From Frondihabitans australicus (GTDB lineage: Bacteria > Actinomycetota > Actinomycetes > Actinomycetales > Microbacteriaceae), in contig NZ_RBKS01000001.1 of NCBI RefSeq assembly GCF_003634555.1, positions 3,224,001 through 3,288,000 on the forward strand: a stretch of 64,000 nucleotides of DNA, written 5' to 3'. The position numbers and the translations under genes were made by a program. Every line of letters starts with the position of its first letter. The first letter of the stretch is position 1. This document shows positions 33,197 to 42,819 of this stretch, piece by piece. Under the pieces are notes generated by a model, which saw nothing but the letters and a program-made list of their open reading frames with translations, had not been told where the DNA came from and did not search any database.

Positions 33197-34828
33197 ATGC
33201 TTCTCGACGACACCCTCTGCCTCGGCGCAGTGAAGAGCCGCGACCCGCGGTTCGACGGCTTCTTCTACACCGCCGTCTCGTCGACCGGCATCTACTGTCG
33301 GCCGAGCTGCCCGGCGCGCACGCCCAAAGACGAGAACATGACGTTCTATCCTTCGGCCGCCGCCGCCCAGGCCGCCGGCTACCGCGCCTGCAAGCGCTGC
33401 CGCCCCGACGCGACGCCCGGCTCGCCCGAGTGGAACGTCCGCAGCGACACCGTGGCCCGGGCCATGCGTCTCATCGCCGACGGCGTGGTCGACCGCGACG
33501 GCGTCCCCGCGCTCGCCGAACGCCTCGGCTACAGCACCCGTCAGCTCGAGCGGCTCCTGCGCGACGAGCTCGGCGCCGGCCCCGCCGCCCTCGCCCAGGC
33601 GCAGCGCGCCCAGTCGGCCCGAACGCTGATCGAGGGCACCGAGCTGTCGATGGCCGACATCGCCTTCGCTGCCGGGTTCTCGTCGATCCGCGCCTTCAAC
33701 GACGTCGTCCGCGCGACCTACGCCTCGACGCCCCGAGAGCTGCGGGCCTCGCGCCGCCGCGTCGACCGAGCCGGGCAGGGCGCAGGATCGGGGGCGGCCG
33801 GCTCCTCCGTCGTCTCCCTCCGCCTCCCGTTCCGCAAGCCGCTCGATCCGTCGAACCTGCTTGGCCACCTCGTCGCCACCGCCGTCCCCGGCGTGGAGGA
33901 GTACCGCGACGGTGCCTACCGCGCCACGCTCCGACTCCCCCGCGGCGCGGCGATCGTCGAGGTGCGACCGCCCGTCGACGGCGCCTTCCCGGTGACACTG
34001 CGGCTCGGCGACGTCCGAGACCTCGCGGCGGCGGTCAGTCGCTGCCGGCGCCTGCTCGACCTCGACGCCGATCCGGTGGCGATCGGCGACGCCCTGCGGC
34101 ACGACCCGCACCTCGCGGCGCTCGTGGAGGCGGCGCCGGGGCGTCGCGTGCCCCGGATCCTGGACCCGGAGTCGTTCGCGATCAGAGCCGTCATCGGCCA
34201 GCAGGTCTCGACGGCGGCCGCCCGCACCCACGCCGGCCGTCTCGTCGCGGCGCTGGGCGACCGCGTCGACGACCCGAACGGCGGGCTCACGCACCTGTTC
34301 CCGACGCCGCTGCAGATCCTGGCGGCGGCGCAGGAGCCCGCCGACGGCCCGACCGGGGCCGACGCCCCCTCGCGCCTCGACGCCGCCCTCCGCATGCCCG
34401 CCGCACGGAGGCGCACGCTCCTCGCCCTGGCCGAGGCCCTCGCCGACGGCCGGGTCGACCTCGGGGCCGGAGCCGACTGGCAGAAGACCCGCGCGGCTCT
34501 CCTCGACCTCCCGGGGGTGGGGCCGTGGACCATCGAGACGATCGCGATGCGGGCTCTCGGCGATCCTGATGCCTGGGTCGGAAGCGACCTCGGGGTGCTC
34601 AAGGCCATGGCGGCGCTCGAGCTGATCCCCACCGCGACCGTCGCGTCGCGTGCCGCCGCCGATCGGGCCTCGCTCGCCTGGTCGCCGTGGCGCTCCTACG
34701 CCGTCCAGTACCTCTGGGCCACCAGCCCGCACGCGGTCAACGCGCTGCCCGACACGTCACTCCCCCGCATCGACGCGGGCACCAGCCTGGCCGTCCCCGC
34801 GGACGACGACGAAAGGATCTCCGCATGA
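33197..34828 (+). CDS. Ada regulator-AlkA glycosylase fusion
   Basis: A 543-residue bifunctional alkylation-response protein. Residues 1-80 form the Ada zinc domain with cysteines 34, 38, 65 and 68. Residues 85-185 hold an AraC-type helix-turn-helix (LAERLGYSTRQLERLL). Residues 200-520 are an AlkA-like 3-methyladenine glycosylase with a helix-hairpin-helix (LPGVGPWTIETIAMRALGDP) and catalytic Asp in the following DAWVGSD. The Ogt domain of E. coli Ada is missing and is supplied by the next gene, whose ATG overlaps this stop (ATGA). Confidence 0.93.
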   Translation: MLLDDTLCLGAVKSRDPRFDGFFYTAVSSTGIYCRPSCPARTPKDENMTFYPSAAAAQAAGYRACKRCRPDATPGSPEWNVRSDTVARAMRLIADGVVDRDGVPALAERLGYSTRQLERLLRDELGAGPAALAQAQRAQSARTLIEGTELSMADIAFAAGFSSIRAFNDVVRATYASTPRELRASRRRVDRAGQGAGSGAAGSSVVSLRLPFRKPLDPSNLLGHLVATAVPGVEEYRDGAYRATLRLPRGAAIVEVRPPVDGAFPVTLRLGDVRDLAAAVSRCRRLLDLDADPVAIGDALRHDPHLAALVEAAPGRRVPRILDPESFAIRAVIGQQVSTAAARTHAGRLVAALGDRVDDPNGGLTHLFPTPLQILAAAQEPADGPTGADAPSRLDAALRMPAARRRTLLALAEALADGRVDLGAGADWQKTRAALLDLPGVGPWTIETIAMRALGDPDAWVGSDLGVLKAMAALELIPTATVASRAAADRASLAWSPWRSYAVQYLWATSPHAVNALPDTSLPRIDAGTSLAVPADDDERISA

Positions 34829-35343
34829 GCTACACCGTGATCGACTCCCCGCTCGGCGAGCTGACGCTCGTCGCCGACGACGCGGGCGCCCTCCGAGCGC
34901 TCTACATGGTCGAGCACCGGCACGCGCCCGACGTGTCGACGTTCGGCGAGAGGCTGGCCGGCGACGACGCCGACGAGGTGTTCGGCGAGGTGACGAGGCA
35001 GCTCGGCGAGTACTTCGCGGGCGAACGCACGACGTTCGATCTGCCGACGGCGCCCGCGGGCACGCCGTTCCAGCTGGCCGTGTGGGAGCAGTTGCGGGCG
35101 ATCCCCTACGGCGAGACTCGCACCTACGGCGAGCTCGCGGTCGCCCTCGGCAACCCGAAGGCCGTGCGCGCCGTCGGGTTGGCGAATGGCCGCAACCCGC
35201 TGAGCATCATCGTGCCGTGCCACCGCGTGATCGGCGCCTCGGGCGCGATGACGGGCTTCGGGGGCGGCATCGAGCGCAAGGAGTGGCTGCTCGGGCACGA
35301 GGGCTACCAGGTCGTGCCGTCGCAGCCGGCGCTGTTCGCGTAA
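34825..35343 (+). CDS. ogt: Methylated-DNA-protein cysteine methyltransferase
   Basis: A 172-residue suicide repair enzyme that takes methyl from O6-methylguanine. The acceptor Cys132 lies in IIVPCHRVIG, with the DNA-binding helix YGELAVALGNPKAVRAVGLANGRN before it. It overlaps the ada-alkA gene by 4 nt and is presumably induced by that regulator. Downstream is an 11-bp stem at 35376-35418 that may end the operon. Confidence 0.95.
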   Translation: MSYTVIDSPLGELTLVADDAGALRALYMVEHRHAPDVSTFGERLAGDDADEVFGEVTRQLGEYFAGERTTFDLPTAPAGTPFQLAVWEQLRAIPYGETRTYGELAVALGNPKAVRAVGLANGRNPLSIIVPCHRVIGASGAMTGFGGGIERKEWLLGHEGYQVVPSQPALFA

Positions 35344-35360
35344 GGTCTCGGGGTCCGACC

Positions 35361-35451
35361 ACGGGGTGGCCGGCGCCGCCCCTGCGTCGTACGCCGCAGG
35401 TGCGGCCCGCAGGGGCGGTTACGGGGTGGCCGACGCCGCCCCTGCGTCGTA
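35361..35451. repeat. 31-bp direct repeat with embedded hairpin
   Basis: The block ACGGGGTGGCCG(G/A)CGCCGCCC... occurs at 35361-35391 and 35421-35451 (1 mismatch, 60-bp period). Between them CCGCCCCTGCG (35376-35386) pairs with CGCAGGGGCGG (35408-35418). The second copy runs into the TAGCGT -10 box of the next gene. Confidence 0.7.
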
Positions 35452-35461
35452 GCGTGGAGGC

Positions 35462-36130
35462 ATGGCCCGCCCCGACGACCACGCCACGCCCGACCCCTCG
35501 GTCGCGGCCGCGCGGTACCGGCTCGCGCGGGGCTCCGGCGCAGGCCCTGCGGCCGCCCGAGGCGGCCTGACGGGAGTTGCGGGCGGCGGCGCGACCACCG
35601 GCGGCGACGCCGACGAGCGCCCGCGCCCGACCGCCGATCAGCTGCGGTCGATCGCCAAGACGTCGCTCGACCTCGCGATCGAGCGCGGCGAGTTCGATCA
35701 CCTGCCACTGGCCGGCAAGCCGCTTCCGGGGCTCACGGGCACGCACGATCCCGACTGGTGGATCAAGGCGAAGATCGAGCGCGAGGGGCTGACCGGAGTC
35801 GCGCCTCCTGCCCTCTCGCTCCGCACCGAGAACGAGCAGCTCGACGATCTGCTCGACACGATGGCGACCGAGTCGTCCGTGCGCGCGACCGTCGCCGGCT
35901 TCAACGACCGCGTCGTCGAGGCGCGACGGCAGCTGACCGGGGGCCCGCCGGTGGTGACGCCGACGCGCGATCCCGACGTCGAGGTCATCAGGTGGCAGGA
36001 GCGCCGTGACGCCCGCCGAGCCGAAGCCGCGCGGCAGGCCGCCGCCCTCGTGGCGGCGCAGCCCCGCACGTGGCGGGAGCGCCGCGCCGCCCGTGCCGCC
36101 GCTCGGGCGTCCCGCCGCCGTCCGTCGTAG
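35462..36130 (+). CDS. DUF1992 (DnaJ-like C28 conserved domain) protein
   Basis: A 222-residue protein. The DUF1992 domain spans about residues 60-150, with DLAIERGEFDHLPLAGKPLPGL and DPDWWIKAKIEREGL; it is also found in DNAJC28 proteins. The role in bacteria is unknown. The C-terminal 60 residues are Arg/Ala-rich and probably helical. ATG is 6 nt after TAGCGT (35450-35455), indicating a leaderless mRNA. It is convergent with the AI-2E family gene. Confidence 0.82.
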   Translation: MARPDDHATPDPSVAAARYRLARGSGAGPAAARGGLTGVAGGGATTGGDADERPRPTADQLRSIAKTSLDLAIERGEFDHLPLAGKPLPGLTGTHDPDWWIKAKIEREGLTGVAPPALSLRTENEQLDDLLDTMATESSVRATVAGFNDRVVEARRQLTGGPPVVTPTRDPDVEVIRWQERRDARRAEAARQAAALVAAQPRTWRERRAARAAARASRRRPS

Positions 36131-36214
36131 GTTCGCGCGCGCCGCTCCGGCCGCCGCGCGCCCCCTAGGCCGCGCGTGGACGCCGCCGGCGCGCGCGGAT
36201 GCCGCCGCCCGCGC

Positions 36215-37432
36215 CTACTGCGGCGCGTGCCCCGTCTCGGGCACGACCTCCTCGGCCGCGCGCTCCTCCCCCGCCTCCTTCGAGTTCGAGGGGCCGGAGC
36301 CGAGCTCGGGCGCCAGCGGCTTCCCGCGCCAGTCGCCGCGGGCCACGTAGCTGATCATCACGTTGAGCACGGCGATCGTCGGCACCGCGAACAGCGCCCC
36401 CGGGATCCCCGCGACGTACGACCCGCCGGCAACCGCGAACACGACGGCCAGAGGGTGGACCTTGACGGCGTTGCCCATGACCAGCGGCTGCAGCACGTGC
36501 GCCTCGAGCAGGTGCACGCCGAGCACGCCGGCGAGCATGATGATCGCCTGGATCGGCCCGACGAACACGAGCGCGATGACGACGGCGAAGACGCCGGACA
36601 CGATCGCGCCGACCACGGGGATGAAGGAGGCCAGGAAGACGAGCACGCCGATCGGCACCGCCAGCGGCAGCCCGAGGAAGAACGCGACGAGCCCCACGCC
36701 GAGGCCGTCGACCGCGGCGACGAAGATCTGCACGCGCACGAAGGTGGTCAGCGTGATCCAGCCGCTCTGGCCGGCTCCGTCGACGGCGCCGCGAGCGCGC
36801 TTCGGGAACAGCCGCACGACCCACTTCCACACGCCGTCGCCGTCGATCAGCATGAAGATCGTCGCGAAGACGCACAGGAGCGCGTCGGCCAGGAGGTGCA
36901 CGCCGGTCACGGCGCCGGTGAGAGCGCCCGAGAGCAGCTTCGAGCTCGACGACTGCAGCGCCTTCACGGCGTCGTTGATGTACTTCGTGTAGTCCGACGT
37001 CGTCAGGTTGAACGGCGGCCCGGCGAGGAAGTCCTGGATCACCTTGATCCGCGACGTCGTCTCCTTCTCCAGCGCCGGCAGCCCCGACCTGACCTCGAGC
37101 ACCACGAGCAGGATCAGCCCGCCGAAGACGACGATGGCGGCGAGCAGCACGGCCACGATCGCGATCCACTTCGGCCAGCGCCGGTGCACGAGCCCCGTGA
37201 CGAACGGCTTGAGCAGCGCCGAGATGAGCAGCGCGATCAAGAACGGCACCACGATCTCGCTGAGCGTCTCGATCAGCCAGACGAGGGCGGCGAGGCAGGC
37301 GAGCACGACGAGGATCCGCCAGCCCCACGCGCCCGCGATCTTCATGCCGCGCGACACGGTGTCGTCGGCCGACGCGGTCGCCGGGCGGGGGCTCTTCTCA
37401 GCGGACGTGCCGCCGAAGCTCGGAAGTCTCAT
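36215..37432 (-). CDS. AI-2E family transporter
   Basis: A 405-residue membrane protein of the UPF0118/TqsA-PerM family. About eight helices, with the family core VLVFLASFIPVVGAIVSGVFAVVIALVF and HLLEAHVLQPLVMGNAVKVHPLAV near the C-terminus. Some members export autoinducer-2; others are Na+/H+ antiporters, so the presence of luxS 10 kb away is suggestive but not proof. The charged C-terminal tail (EAGEERAAEE) is cytoplasmic. Confidence 0.85.
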   Translation of the reverse strand: MRLPSFGGTSAEKSPRPATASADDTVSRGMKIAGAWGWRILVVLACLAALVWLIETLSEIVVPFLIALLISALLKPFVTGLVHRRWPKWIAIVAVLLAAIVVFGGLILLVVLEVRSGLPALEKETTSRIKVIQDFLAGPPFNLTTSDYTKYINDAVKALQSSSSKLLSGALTGAVTGVHLLADALLCVFATIFMLIDGDGVWKWVVRLFPKRARGAVDGAGQSGWITLTTFVRVQIFVAAVDGLGVGLVAFFLGLPLAVPIGVLVFLASFIPVVGAIVSGVFAVVIALVFVGPIQAIIMLAGVLGVHLLEAHVLQPLVMGNAVKVHPLAVVFAVAGGSYVAGIPGALFAVPTIAVLNVMISYVARGDWRGKPLAPELGSGPSNSKEAGEERAAEEVVPETGHAPQ

Positions 37433-37536
37433 TGCTGCATTCTGCCCGTGCGCGCCGGGGCGGGGCCGACGCCTGGCCGCAGAGCGACGACCCGACGACT
37501 CCTGCGAGAGGCATCAGGGCGCAGGATCGGCGAGAG

Positions 37537-39897
37537 CTACCCGTTCCCCCCGCCCGACGACCCGCCCGAGGCCTGCGCGCCCGGCGACGCCGTCGACGTG
37601 CCGGTGCCTGTGGCGCCGGTGCCCGTCCCCCCGGTCGACGTGCCACCCGTCGACGTGCCGCCGGTCGTGCCGGTGGAGCCGCCGGCTCCTGCGGATGTCG
37701 ACGACGACGACCCGCTGCTGTACGAGGAGCCGCCGACCAGGGTCGCGTCGGGCGTGCCGAACGTCCCGCCGCCGTACGCGGCGTCGAGCGACTGCAGGAT
37801 CGGCTTGGCGATGTAGAACTTGATGTTGTAGCCGTACGTGCCGTTGATGTACGTGTCGTAGAAGTCGGTGCTGCCCGACACGTTGCCCACCCACGTGGCG
37901 GTCGCGACCTTCGTCGTCGAGGTGACGAGCCAGTTCTGCTCGGCGTTGTCGTTCGTGCCGGTCTTCGCGAGCATGTCGACGCCGTCGTTCGGGTTGGCGA
38001 GCACGCCGGTGGCGCCGCTCTGCGTGAGCACCGTCTTCAGCGCATACGCCATCGTGTTCGCGATGTTGGTCGGGACGGCCCGGGTGCAGGTCGTCTTGGT
38101 CGGGGTGATCGACCGGCCGTTCGCGCCCGTGATGCTGTCGATCGCGATGGGCGTGCAGACGACGCCGCCGTTCGCGATGCCCGCGTACGCCGTCGCCATG
38201 GTGAGCGGCGAGATCTCGTTGACGCCGAGGATGCTCGACGGCGTGCTGCTCAGGGTGCCGCCGGTGGCCGCCGTGTGCACGTCGAACGCCTTCGCGATGT
38301 TGCGGATCGTGCACAGGTCGAGCTGCTTGCCCATCTGCGCGAAGACGGTGTTGATCGACTCCGCGGTGGCGTCGAGCACCGACATGCTGCTCGGCACCGA
38401 CTCGGCGTTGGCGACCGACCAGTCGGGTGTTCCGTTGATGTTGACGCAGGAGTTCGAGAACTCCGACACGGGGTAGTCGTGCTGGGTCGTCGACACGTAC
38501 TCCGACAGGGTGTGCCCCGCCTCGAGCCACGCGGCGAGCGTGAAGGCCTTGTACGAGGAGCCGGTCTGGAAGCCGGTGGACCCTCCGAACGCCTGGTCGG
38601 TGTTGTAGTTGACCGCCGTGGATCCTGCGCCCGCTGACGCGCTCTGCGTGTAGCTGGTGTTCTGCACCATCGTGAGGATCTGCCCCGTGCCGGGCTCGAC
38701 CGAGACGTTGCTCGCGCCGACGTTGAGGCCCGAGACGGTGGAGGGCATGTAGGCGCTCAGGGCGTCCTGCGCCACCTTCTGCTGCTTCAGGTCGAGCGTC
38801 GTATAGATCTTGAGGCCGCCCTGGGTGAGGGTGTCGTAGCGCTCGTCGACGGTCTTGCCGAAGGCGGTGTCCTGCTTGATGCTGTCGACGACGTACTGGC
38901 AGAAGTAGCCGGCGTCGTACTTCGTCGCCGCCTGGCAGCCGTTGACCGAGTCGGTGATCTTCGGGGTGATCGGCTGGGCGATCGCGGCCTTCTCGGCGGC
39001 GGCGGTGATCATGCCGTGCTTCAGCTCGGAGCGGAGCACGTAGTCGCGCCTCGCCTTGGTGAGCTTGTAGCCGTTGGCCGAGCCGTTGGCGGCGTTGCCT
39101 GGCAGGTCGATGCGGAGGTTCGACGGGTTGTTGATGATCGCGATGAGCGTCGCCGCCTGGTTCGCGTCGAGCTGCGCGGCCGAGACGCCGTAGTAGTACT
39201 CGGCGGCGGCCTGGATGCCGTAGACGTTGCCGCCGAAGCCGACGATGTTGAGGTAGCCGCGGAGGATCTCGCTCTTCGTGTACTTCTTCTCGACCGTGAT
39301 CGCGTAGCGGAGCTCCTTGAGCTTGCGCTGCGGTGTCACGGCGGTCACCTGGGCGTAGCAGGCGTCGGCCTTCTTCGCGTCGGAGTACTCGGTGGCGCAC
39401 CGCTCGACGAGCACGTTCTTCACGTACTGCTGCGTGATCGACGAGCCGCCCTGCACGTCGCCGCCGATGGTGGTGGCGAGGATGCCCCGGATCGTCCCGG
39501 AGATGTCGAGCGCACCCTCGGTGTAGAACCGTGGGTCTTCCGCCGCCACGGCGGCGTCCTTCGCGGTCTGCGCGATCTGGTCGGAGGCCACGTCGGTGCG
39601 GTTCTCGGTGTAGAACGTGGCGATCTTCACGTTCGCCGAGCCGTCCTTGGCGTAGATGCTCGATGCCTGGGCCGGCTGGGTGATCTGCAGGTAGCTCGGC
39701 AGCGAGTTGAACGCGTTCACGCCGGTCGCGACGGCGTTGCCGGTCACCACGGCCCCGGGCAGCGCGAGAACGCCCACCAGCACCCCCGCGACCACGGCGA
39801 GGCCGACGAACGACACGAGCGCCGCGAAGATCCCGGGAGGGCGTCGAAGCGTCGAGGGTCGCGGCTGCACGGGTCGGGTCGGGGCAGAGGAACTCAC
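37537..39897 (-). CDS. Class A penicillin-binding protein
   Basis: A 786-residue bifunctional peptidoglycan synthase. After a membrane anchor (about residues 25-55) come the GT51 transglycosylase (AAEDPRFYTEGALDISGTIR, GGSSITQQYVKNVL) and the transpeptidase with SxxK in GSSYKAF, SxN in ESINTVFAQMG and KTG in LAKTGTND. The final 70 residues are low-complexity Ser/Gly/Thr, typical of an actinobacterial surface-exposed tail. GTG start. It polymerises and crosslinks cell wall outside the membrane. Confidence 0.95.
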   Translation of the reverse strand: MSSSAPTRPVQPRPSTLRRPPGIFAALVSFVGLAVVAGVLVGVLALPGAVVTGNAVATGVNAFNSLPSYLQITQPAQASSIYAKDGSANVKIATFYTENRTDVASDQIAQTAKDAAVAAEDPRFYTEGALDISGTIRGILATTIGGDVQGGSSITQQYVKNVLVERCATEYSDAKKADACYAQVTAVTPQRKLKELRYAITVEKKYTKSEILRGYLNIVGFGGNVYGIQAAAEYYYGVSAAQLDANQAATLIAIINNPSNLRIDLPGNAANGSANGYKLTKARRDYVLRSELKHGMITAAAEKAAIAQPITPKITDSVNGCQAATKYDAGYFCQYVVDSIKQDTAFGKTVDERYDTLTQGGLKIYTTLDLKQQKVAQDALSAYMPSTVSGLNVGASNVSVEPGTGQILTMVQNTSYTQSASAGAGSTAVNYNTDQAFGGSTGFQTGSSYKAFTLAAWLEAGHTLSEYVSTTQHDYPVSEFSNSCVNINGTPDWSVANAESVPSSMSVLDATAESINTVFAQMGKQLDLCTIRNIAKAFDVHTAATGGTLSSTPSSILGVNEISPLTMATAYAGIANGGVVCTPIAIDSITGANGRSITPTKTTCTRAVPTNIANTMAYALKTVLTQSGATGVLANPNDGVDMLAKTGTNDNAEQNWLVTSTTKVATATWVGNVSGSTDFYDTYINGTYGYNIKFYIAKPILQSLDAAYGGGTFGTPDATLVGGSSYSSGSSSSTSAGAGGSTGTTGGTSTGGTSTGGTGTGATGTGTSTASPGAQASGGSSGGGNG

Positions 39898-39983
39898 ACT
39901 GCACGGTAGGTCGGCGCCCTGTCGATTTCGCTGGGGTGAGGCCCGGCTCCAGGGTTTCCGGGGTCACTCGATAGGGTTTTGTC

Positions 39984-41099
39984 ATGAATCCGGCTCCCGA
40001 ACCCGACTCGGCACAGGTCGTGACCACCCCGGGCATCCTCCAGCCCGGCGTCGACGTGCCCGACGGAGCCCTGTACCTCCCCGCCACCGCCGCCCACACG
40101 CTCTGGGGTCGGCTCCCCTGCGCGACCGACGTCGCCGTGCTCACCGTCGAGCCCGGCACGGAGGTCGTCATCGACACCGTCAGCCACGAGGGGATCCTCG
40201 ACGACCAGGGGCGTGACCCCGTCGCCTTCTTCGGCCAGCACGGGGTGCCGCGCGACGCGGTGCTCGACGACGCCATCGAGATCGCCGCGTCCGAGGGGCG
40301 ACGGGACGCAGGATCCGACGGCCCGCACGTGATCACCGGCCCCGTCGCGGTCACCGGCGCCGAACCCGGCGACCTGCTCACCATGACCCTGGTCCGCGCC
40401 GAGCCCCGCGTGCCGTACGGCGTCATCTCGAACCGACACGGCCGCGGCGCGCTCCCCGACGAGTTCCCGCAGGGCGTCATGAACGTCAGCGTCTTCGCCG
40501 CCGCCGACGTACATGCCGGTGTCGGCATGCTTCCGCGAGTGGCGGGCGGCGAGCGGGACGTCACGTTCCCGCTACGCCCGTTCCTCGGCATCATGGGCGT
40601 CGCCGCGGCCGGGTCCTCGCGGCCCCATTCCGTGCCGCCCGGGCCGTTCGGCGGCAACATCGACATCAATCTCCTCGTCGAGGGCGCGTCGCTGCACCTG
40701 CCGGTGCAGGTGCCCGGGGGCCTCGCCTACGTCGGCGATCCGCACTTCGCCCAGGGCGACGGCGAGGTGGCGCTCACCGCGATGGAAGCCTCGCTGCGCG
40801 TGACGGTGCGCTTCGATCTCACCAAGCGCGACGAGGCTCTCGCCGCGTTCGGGGCGATCGCCGGGCCTCTCGCCGAGACGGCCGAGTACCTCGTGCCGAC
40901 CGGGCTCTCGGAGGACCTCGACGAGGCCGTCCGAAACTGCGTCCGTGCCGCCATCGACTTGTTACATGCCCGATACGGCATGGACCCGGACCTCGCCTAC
41001 GCGTACCTCTCGGCGGCGACGGACTTCGACATCTCCCAGGTGGTGGACCTGGTCAAGGGCGTGCACGCCCGCATCCGGAAGGCGGACTTCGGTGAGTGA
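39984..41099 (+). CDS. Acetamidase/formamidase family protein
   Basis: A 371-residue member of the FmdA/AmdA family that hydrolyses formamide or short amides to ammonia. DVAVLTVEPGTEVVIDTVSHEG, GPVAVTGAEPGDLLTMTLV and GGNIDINLLVEGASLHLPVQVPGG are characteristic, and DPHFAQGDGEV is the conserved metal-site region. TAGGGT is 6 nt before the ATG (leaderless). Its stop overlaps the start of the AtzH-amidase gene by 8 nt, so the two amide hydrolases are coupled at the start of the ureide block. Confidence 0.85.
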   Translation: MNPAPEPDSAQVVTTPGILQPGVDVPDGALYLPATAAHTLWGRLPCATDVAVLTVEPGTEVVIDTVSHEGILDDQGRDPVAFFGQHGVPRDAVLDDAIEIAASEGRRDAGSDGPHVITGPVAVTGAEPGDLLTMTLVRAEPRVPYGVISNRHGRGALPDEFPQGVMNVSVFAAADVHAGVGMLPRVAGGERDVTFPLRPFLGIMGVAAAGSSRPHSVPPGPFGGNIDINLLVEGASLHLPVQVPGGLAYVGDPHFAQGDGEVALTAMEASLRVTVRFDLTKRDEALAAFGAIAGPLAETAEYLVPTGLSEDLDEAVRNCVRAAIDLLHARYGMDPDLAYAYLSAATDFDISQVVDLVKGVHARIRKADFGE

Positions 41100-42765
41100 C
41101 ACGAGCGGCTCGACGGCGCCGGCGGGAGCCTCGGCTCCTGCGCCCCTGATCTCGACCATCGACGGAGATGTGCCCGACGGGCTGCTCGACGCGTTCGACG
41201 CCTACGAGGCCGCGCTCGCCGCCAACGACCAGGAGGCGCTGGCCGACGCGTTCGAGGACTCCCCCGGATCGCTGCGCGCCGACGGCAACGGGCTGCTCGT
41301 GGGGCACGAGGCGATCACCGCGTTCCGCGGGCGTCGCGGCGTCGCCCCGTCACGCTCGGTGGTGCAGCGGCACATCCGCGTGCTCGACGACGGAGCGGCG
41401 CTCGTGGTGTCGGTCAACGCCCCCGCGTCGGGCGGCCGCGGCGTCGTCACGCAGCTCTGGCGCCGCAGTGCCGCCGACGGCACGTGGCGGATCGCCGTCG
41501 CGCAGGTGCAGGCGCCGACCCCGGTCTTCGACACTCGCATCTGGCGCGTCGTCGGCGCCCCGCTCGTGCCGTCGTCCGCCGACTCGGCCGCGGCCGACGC
41601 TCTGATCGACGGGCTCGGATCCGCCGACGACGAGTCGGTGCCCGGCCCTCTGACGGGCGAGACCGTGGCGGTCAAGGACCTCTTCGCGGTCGCCGGGCAC
41701 CGGGTGGGGGCCGGGGTGCCGTCGTTCCTGAGCGAGCAGGATCCTGCGCCCTTCCACTCCCCCGCTGTGCAGGCGCTGCTCGACGCCGGCGCGTCCATTC
41801 TCGGCATCGCGCAGACCGACGAGTTCGCGTTCAGCATCGCCGGTCGCAACTCGGCGTACGGCACCCCGCCTAACGGCGTCGTGCCGGGCGCCATCTCGGG
41901 CGGGTCGACCAGCGGGCCCGCGTCGGCCGTCGCCCTCGGGCACGTCTCCATCGGGCTCGGCACCGACACCGGCGGCTCGATCCGCGTGCCGGCGTCGTAC
42001 CAGGGGCTGTGGGGCCTGCGCACCACGCACGGCGTCGTGCGCCGGACCGACGTGCTTCCGCTCGCGCCGACCTTCGACACCGTCGGCTGGCTGACCCGGA
42101 GCGCGTCGCTGCTCGGCGCCGTGGCCTCGGCGACCCTCACGGGGGTCTCGGCGTCGGCCGTGCCGCAACAGCGCCCGGTTGAGTCGTCGTTCGTGGTCGA
42201 TCCGCGGCTGCTGTCGTCGCTGTCGGAGGGCGTGCGCGATGCGTTCGAGGGGTTCCTCGGGGCGTCGATCGAGTCGGGGCTCATCGACGCGCCGGCCGAG
42301 GTGGCCCTCGGAGACATCGCGCACCTGTACGAGCTGTTCCGCGTGATCCAGGCCGCCGAGGCGTGGCAGTCGCACGGAGCCTGGATCGAGGCACACCCGG
42401 GGGCGCTCGCGCCCGACGTGTCGGCGCGATTCGAATTCGGCCGCAGCGTGACGCCGTCGCAGGAGTCCGCGGCCCGCGACGAGCTCGAGGTGCAGCGCGA
42501 GCATCTCGAGCACGTGCTGGCGGATCGGATCCTGCTGCTGCCCAGCGCCTCGTCGGCCGCTCCCTCGCTGACGGCGACGCCCGCCGAGTTCGACCGGATC
42601 CGCTCGAATACCCTCGGCCTGACGTGCATCGCCGGCGTGGGCGGGCTGCCCGCGGTCTCCGCGCCTCTGCTCGAGGTGCCGGCGGGCCCGGTCGGCCTGT
42701 GTCTCGTCGGCCCGCGCGGCGGTGACCTCGCTCTGGTGGAGGTGGCGGCGGCCCTCGCCGCGTAA
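41092..42765 (+). CDS. AtzH-like domain fused to amidase-signature enzyme
   Basis: A 557-residue protein starting with GTG. Residues about 22-150 are a SnoaL-fold AtzH-like domain (DAYEAALAANDQEALADAFE and QRHIRVLDDGAALVVSV). The rest is an amidase-signature hydrolase with the catalytic Lys in AVKDLF, the Gly/Ser loop GGSTSGPASAVA and nucleophile Ser in GTDTGGSIRVPAS. In Klebsiella the hpx operon encodes separate AtzH-like (HpxZ) and AtzE-like (HpxY) proteins for oxalurate/oxamate; here they are one chain next to pucG. Reaction is inferred. Confidence 0.85.
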   Translation: MSDTSGSTAPAGASAPAPLISTIDGDVPDGLLDAFDAYEAALAANDQEALADAFEDSPGSLRADGNGLLVGHEAITAFRGRRGVAPSRSVVQRHIRVLDDGAALVVSVNAPASGGRGVVTQLWRRSAADGTWRIAVAQVQAPTPVFDTRIWRVVGAPLVPSSADSAAADALIDGLGSADDESVPGPLTGETVAVKDLFAVAGHRVGAGVPSFLSEQDPAPFHSPAVQALLDAGASILGIAQTDEFAFSIAGRNSAYGTPPNGVVPGAISGGSTSGPASAVALGHVSIGLGTDTGGSIRVPASYQGLWGLRTTHGVVRRTDVLPLAPTFDTVGWLTRSASLLGAVASATLTGVSASAVPQQRPVESSFVVDPRLLSSLSEGVRDAFEGFLGASIESGLIDAPAEVALGDIAHLYELFRVIQAAEAWQSHGAWIEAHPGALAPDVSARFEFGRSVTPSQESAARDELEVQREHLEHVLADRILLLPSASSAAPSLTATPAEFDRIRSNTLGLTCIAGVGGLPAVSAPLLEVPAGPVGLCLVGPRGGDLALVEVAAALAA

Positions 42766-42787
42766 GTTGACACGCGTGTGCGACGCC

Positions 42788-42819
42788 GTGCTACGCAGGC
42801 GTGCTACGCTGTGCTACAT
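42788..42819 (+). promoter_or_regulatory. Iterated operator of antitoxin gene
   Basis: Three direct GTGCTAC(G/A) repeats (42788, 42801, 42811) lead into the ATG. The second contains a TACGCT -10 box (42805-42810) 7 nt before the start, so the antitoxin would both sit on its promoter and be translated leaderless. Confidence 0.6.

Noticed and set aside
36215-37432. Calling this gene a proven AI-2 exporter
   Set aside because: The family also includes antiporters; presence of luxS in the window is only circumstantial.
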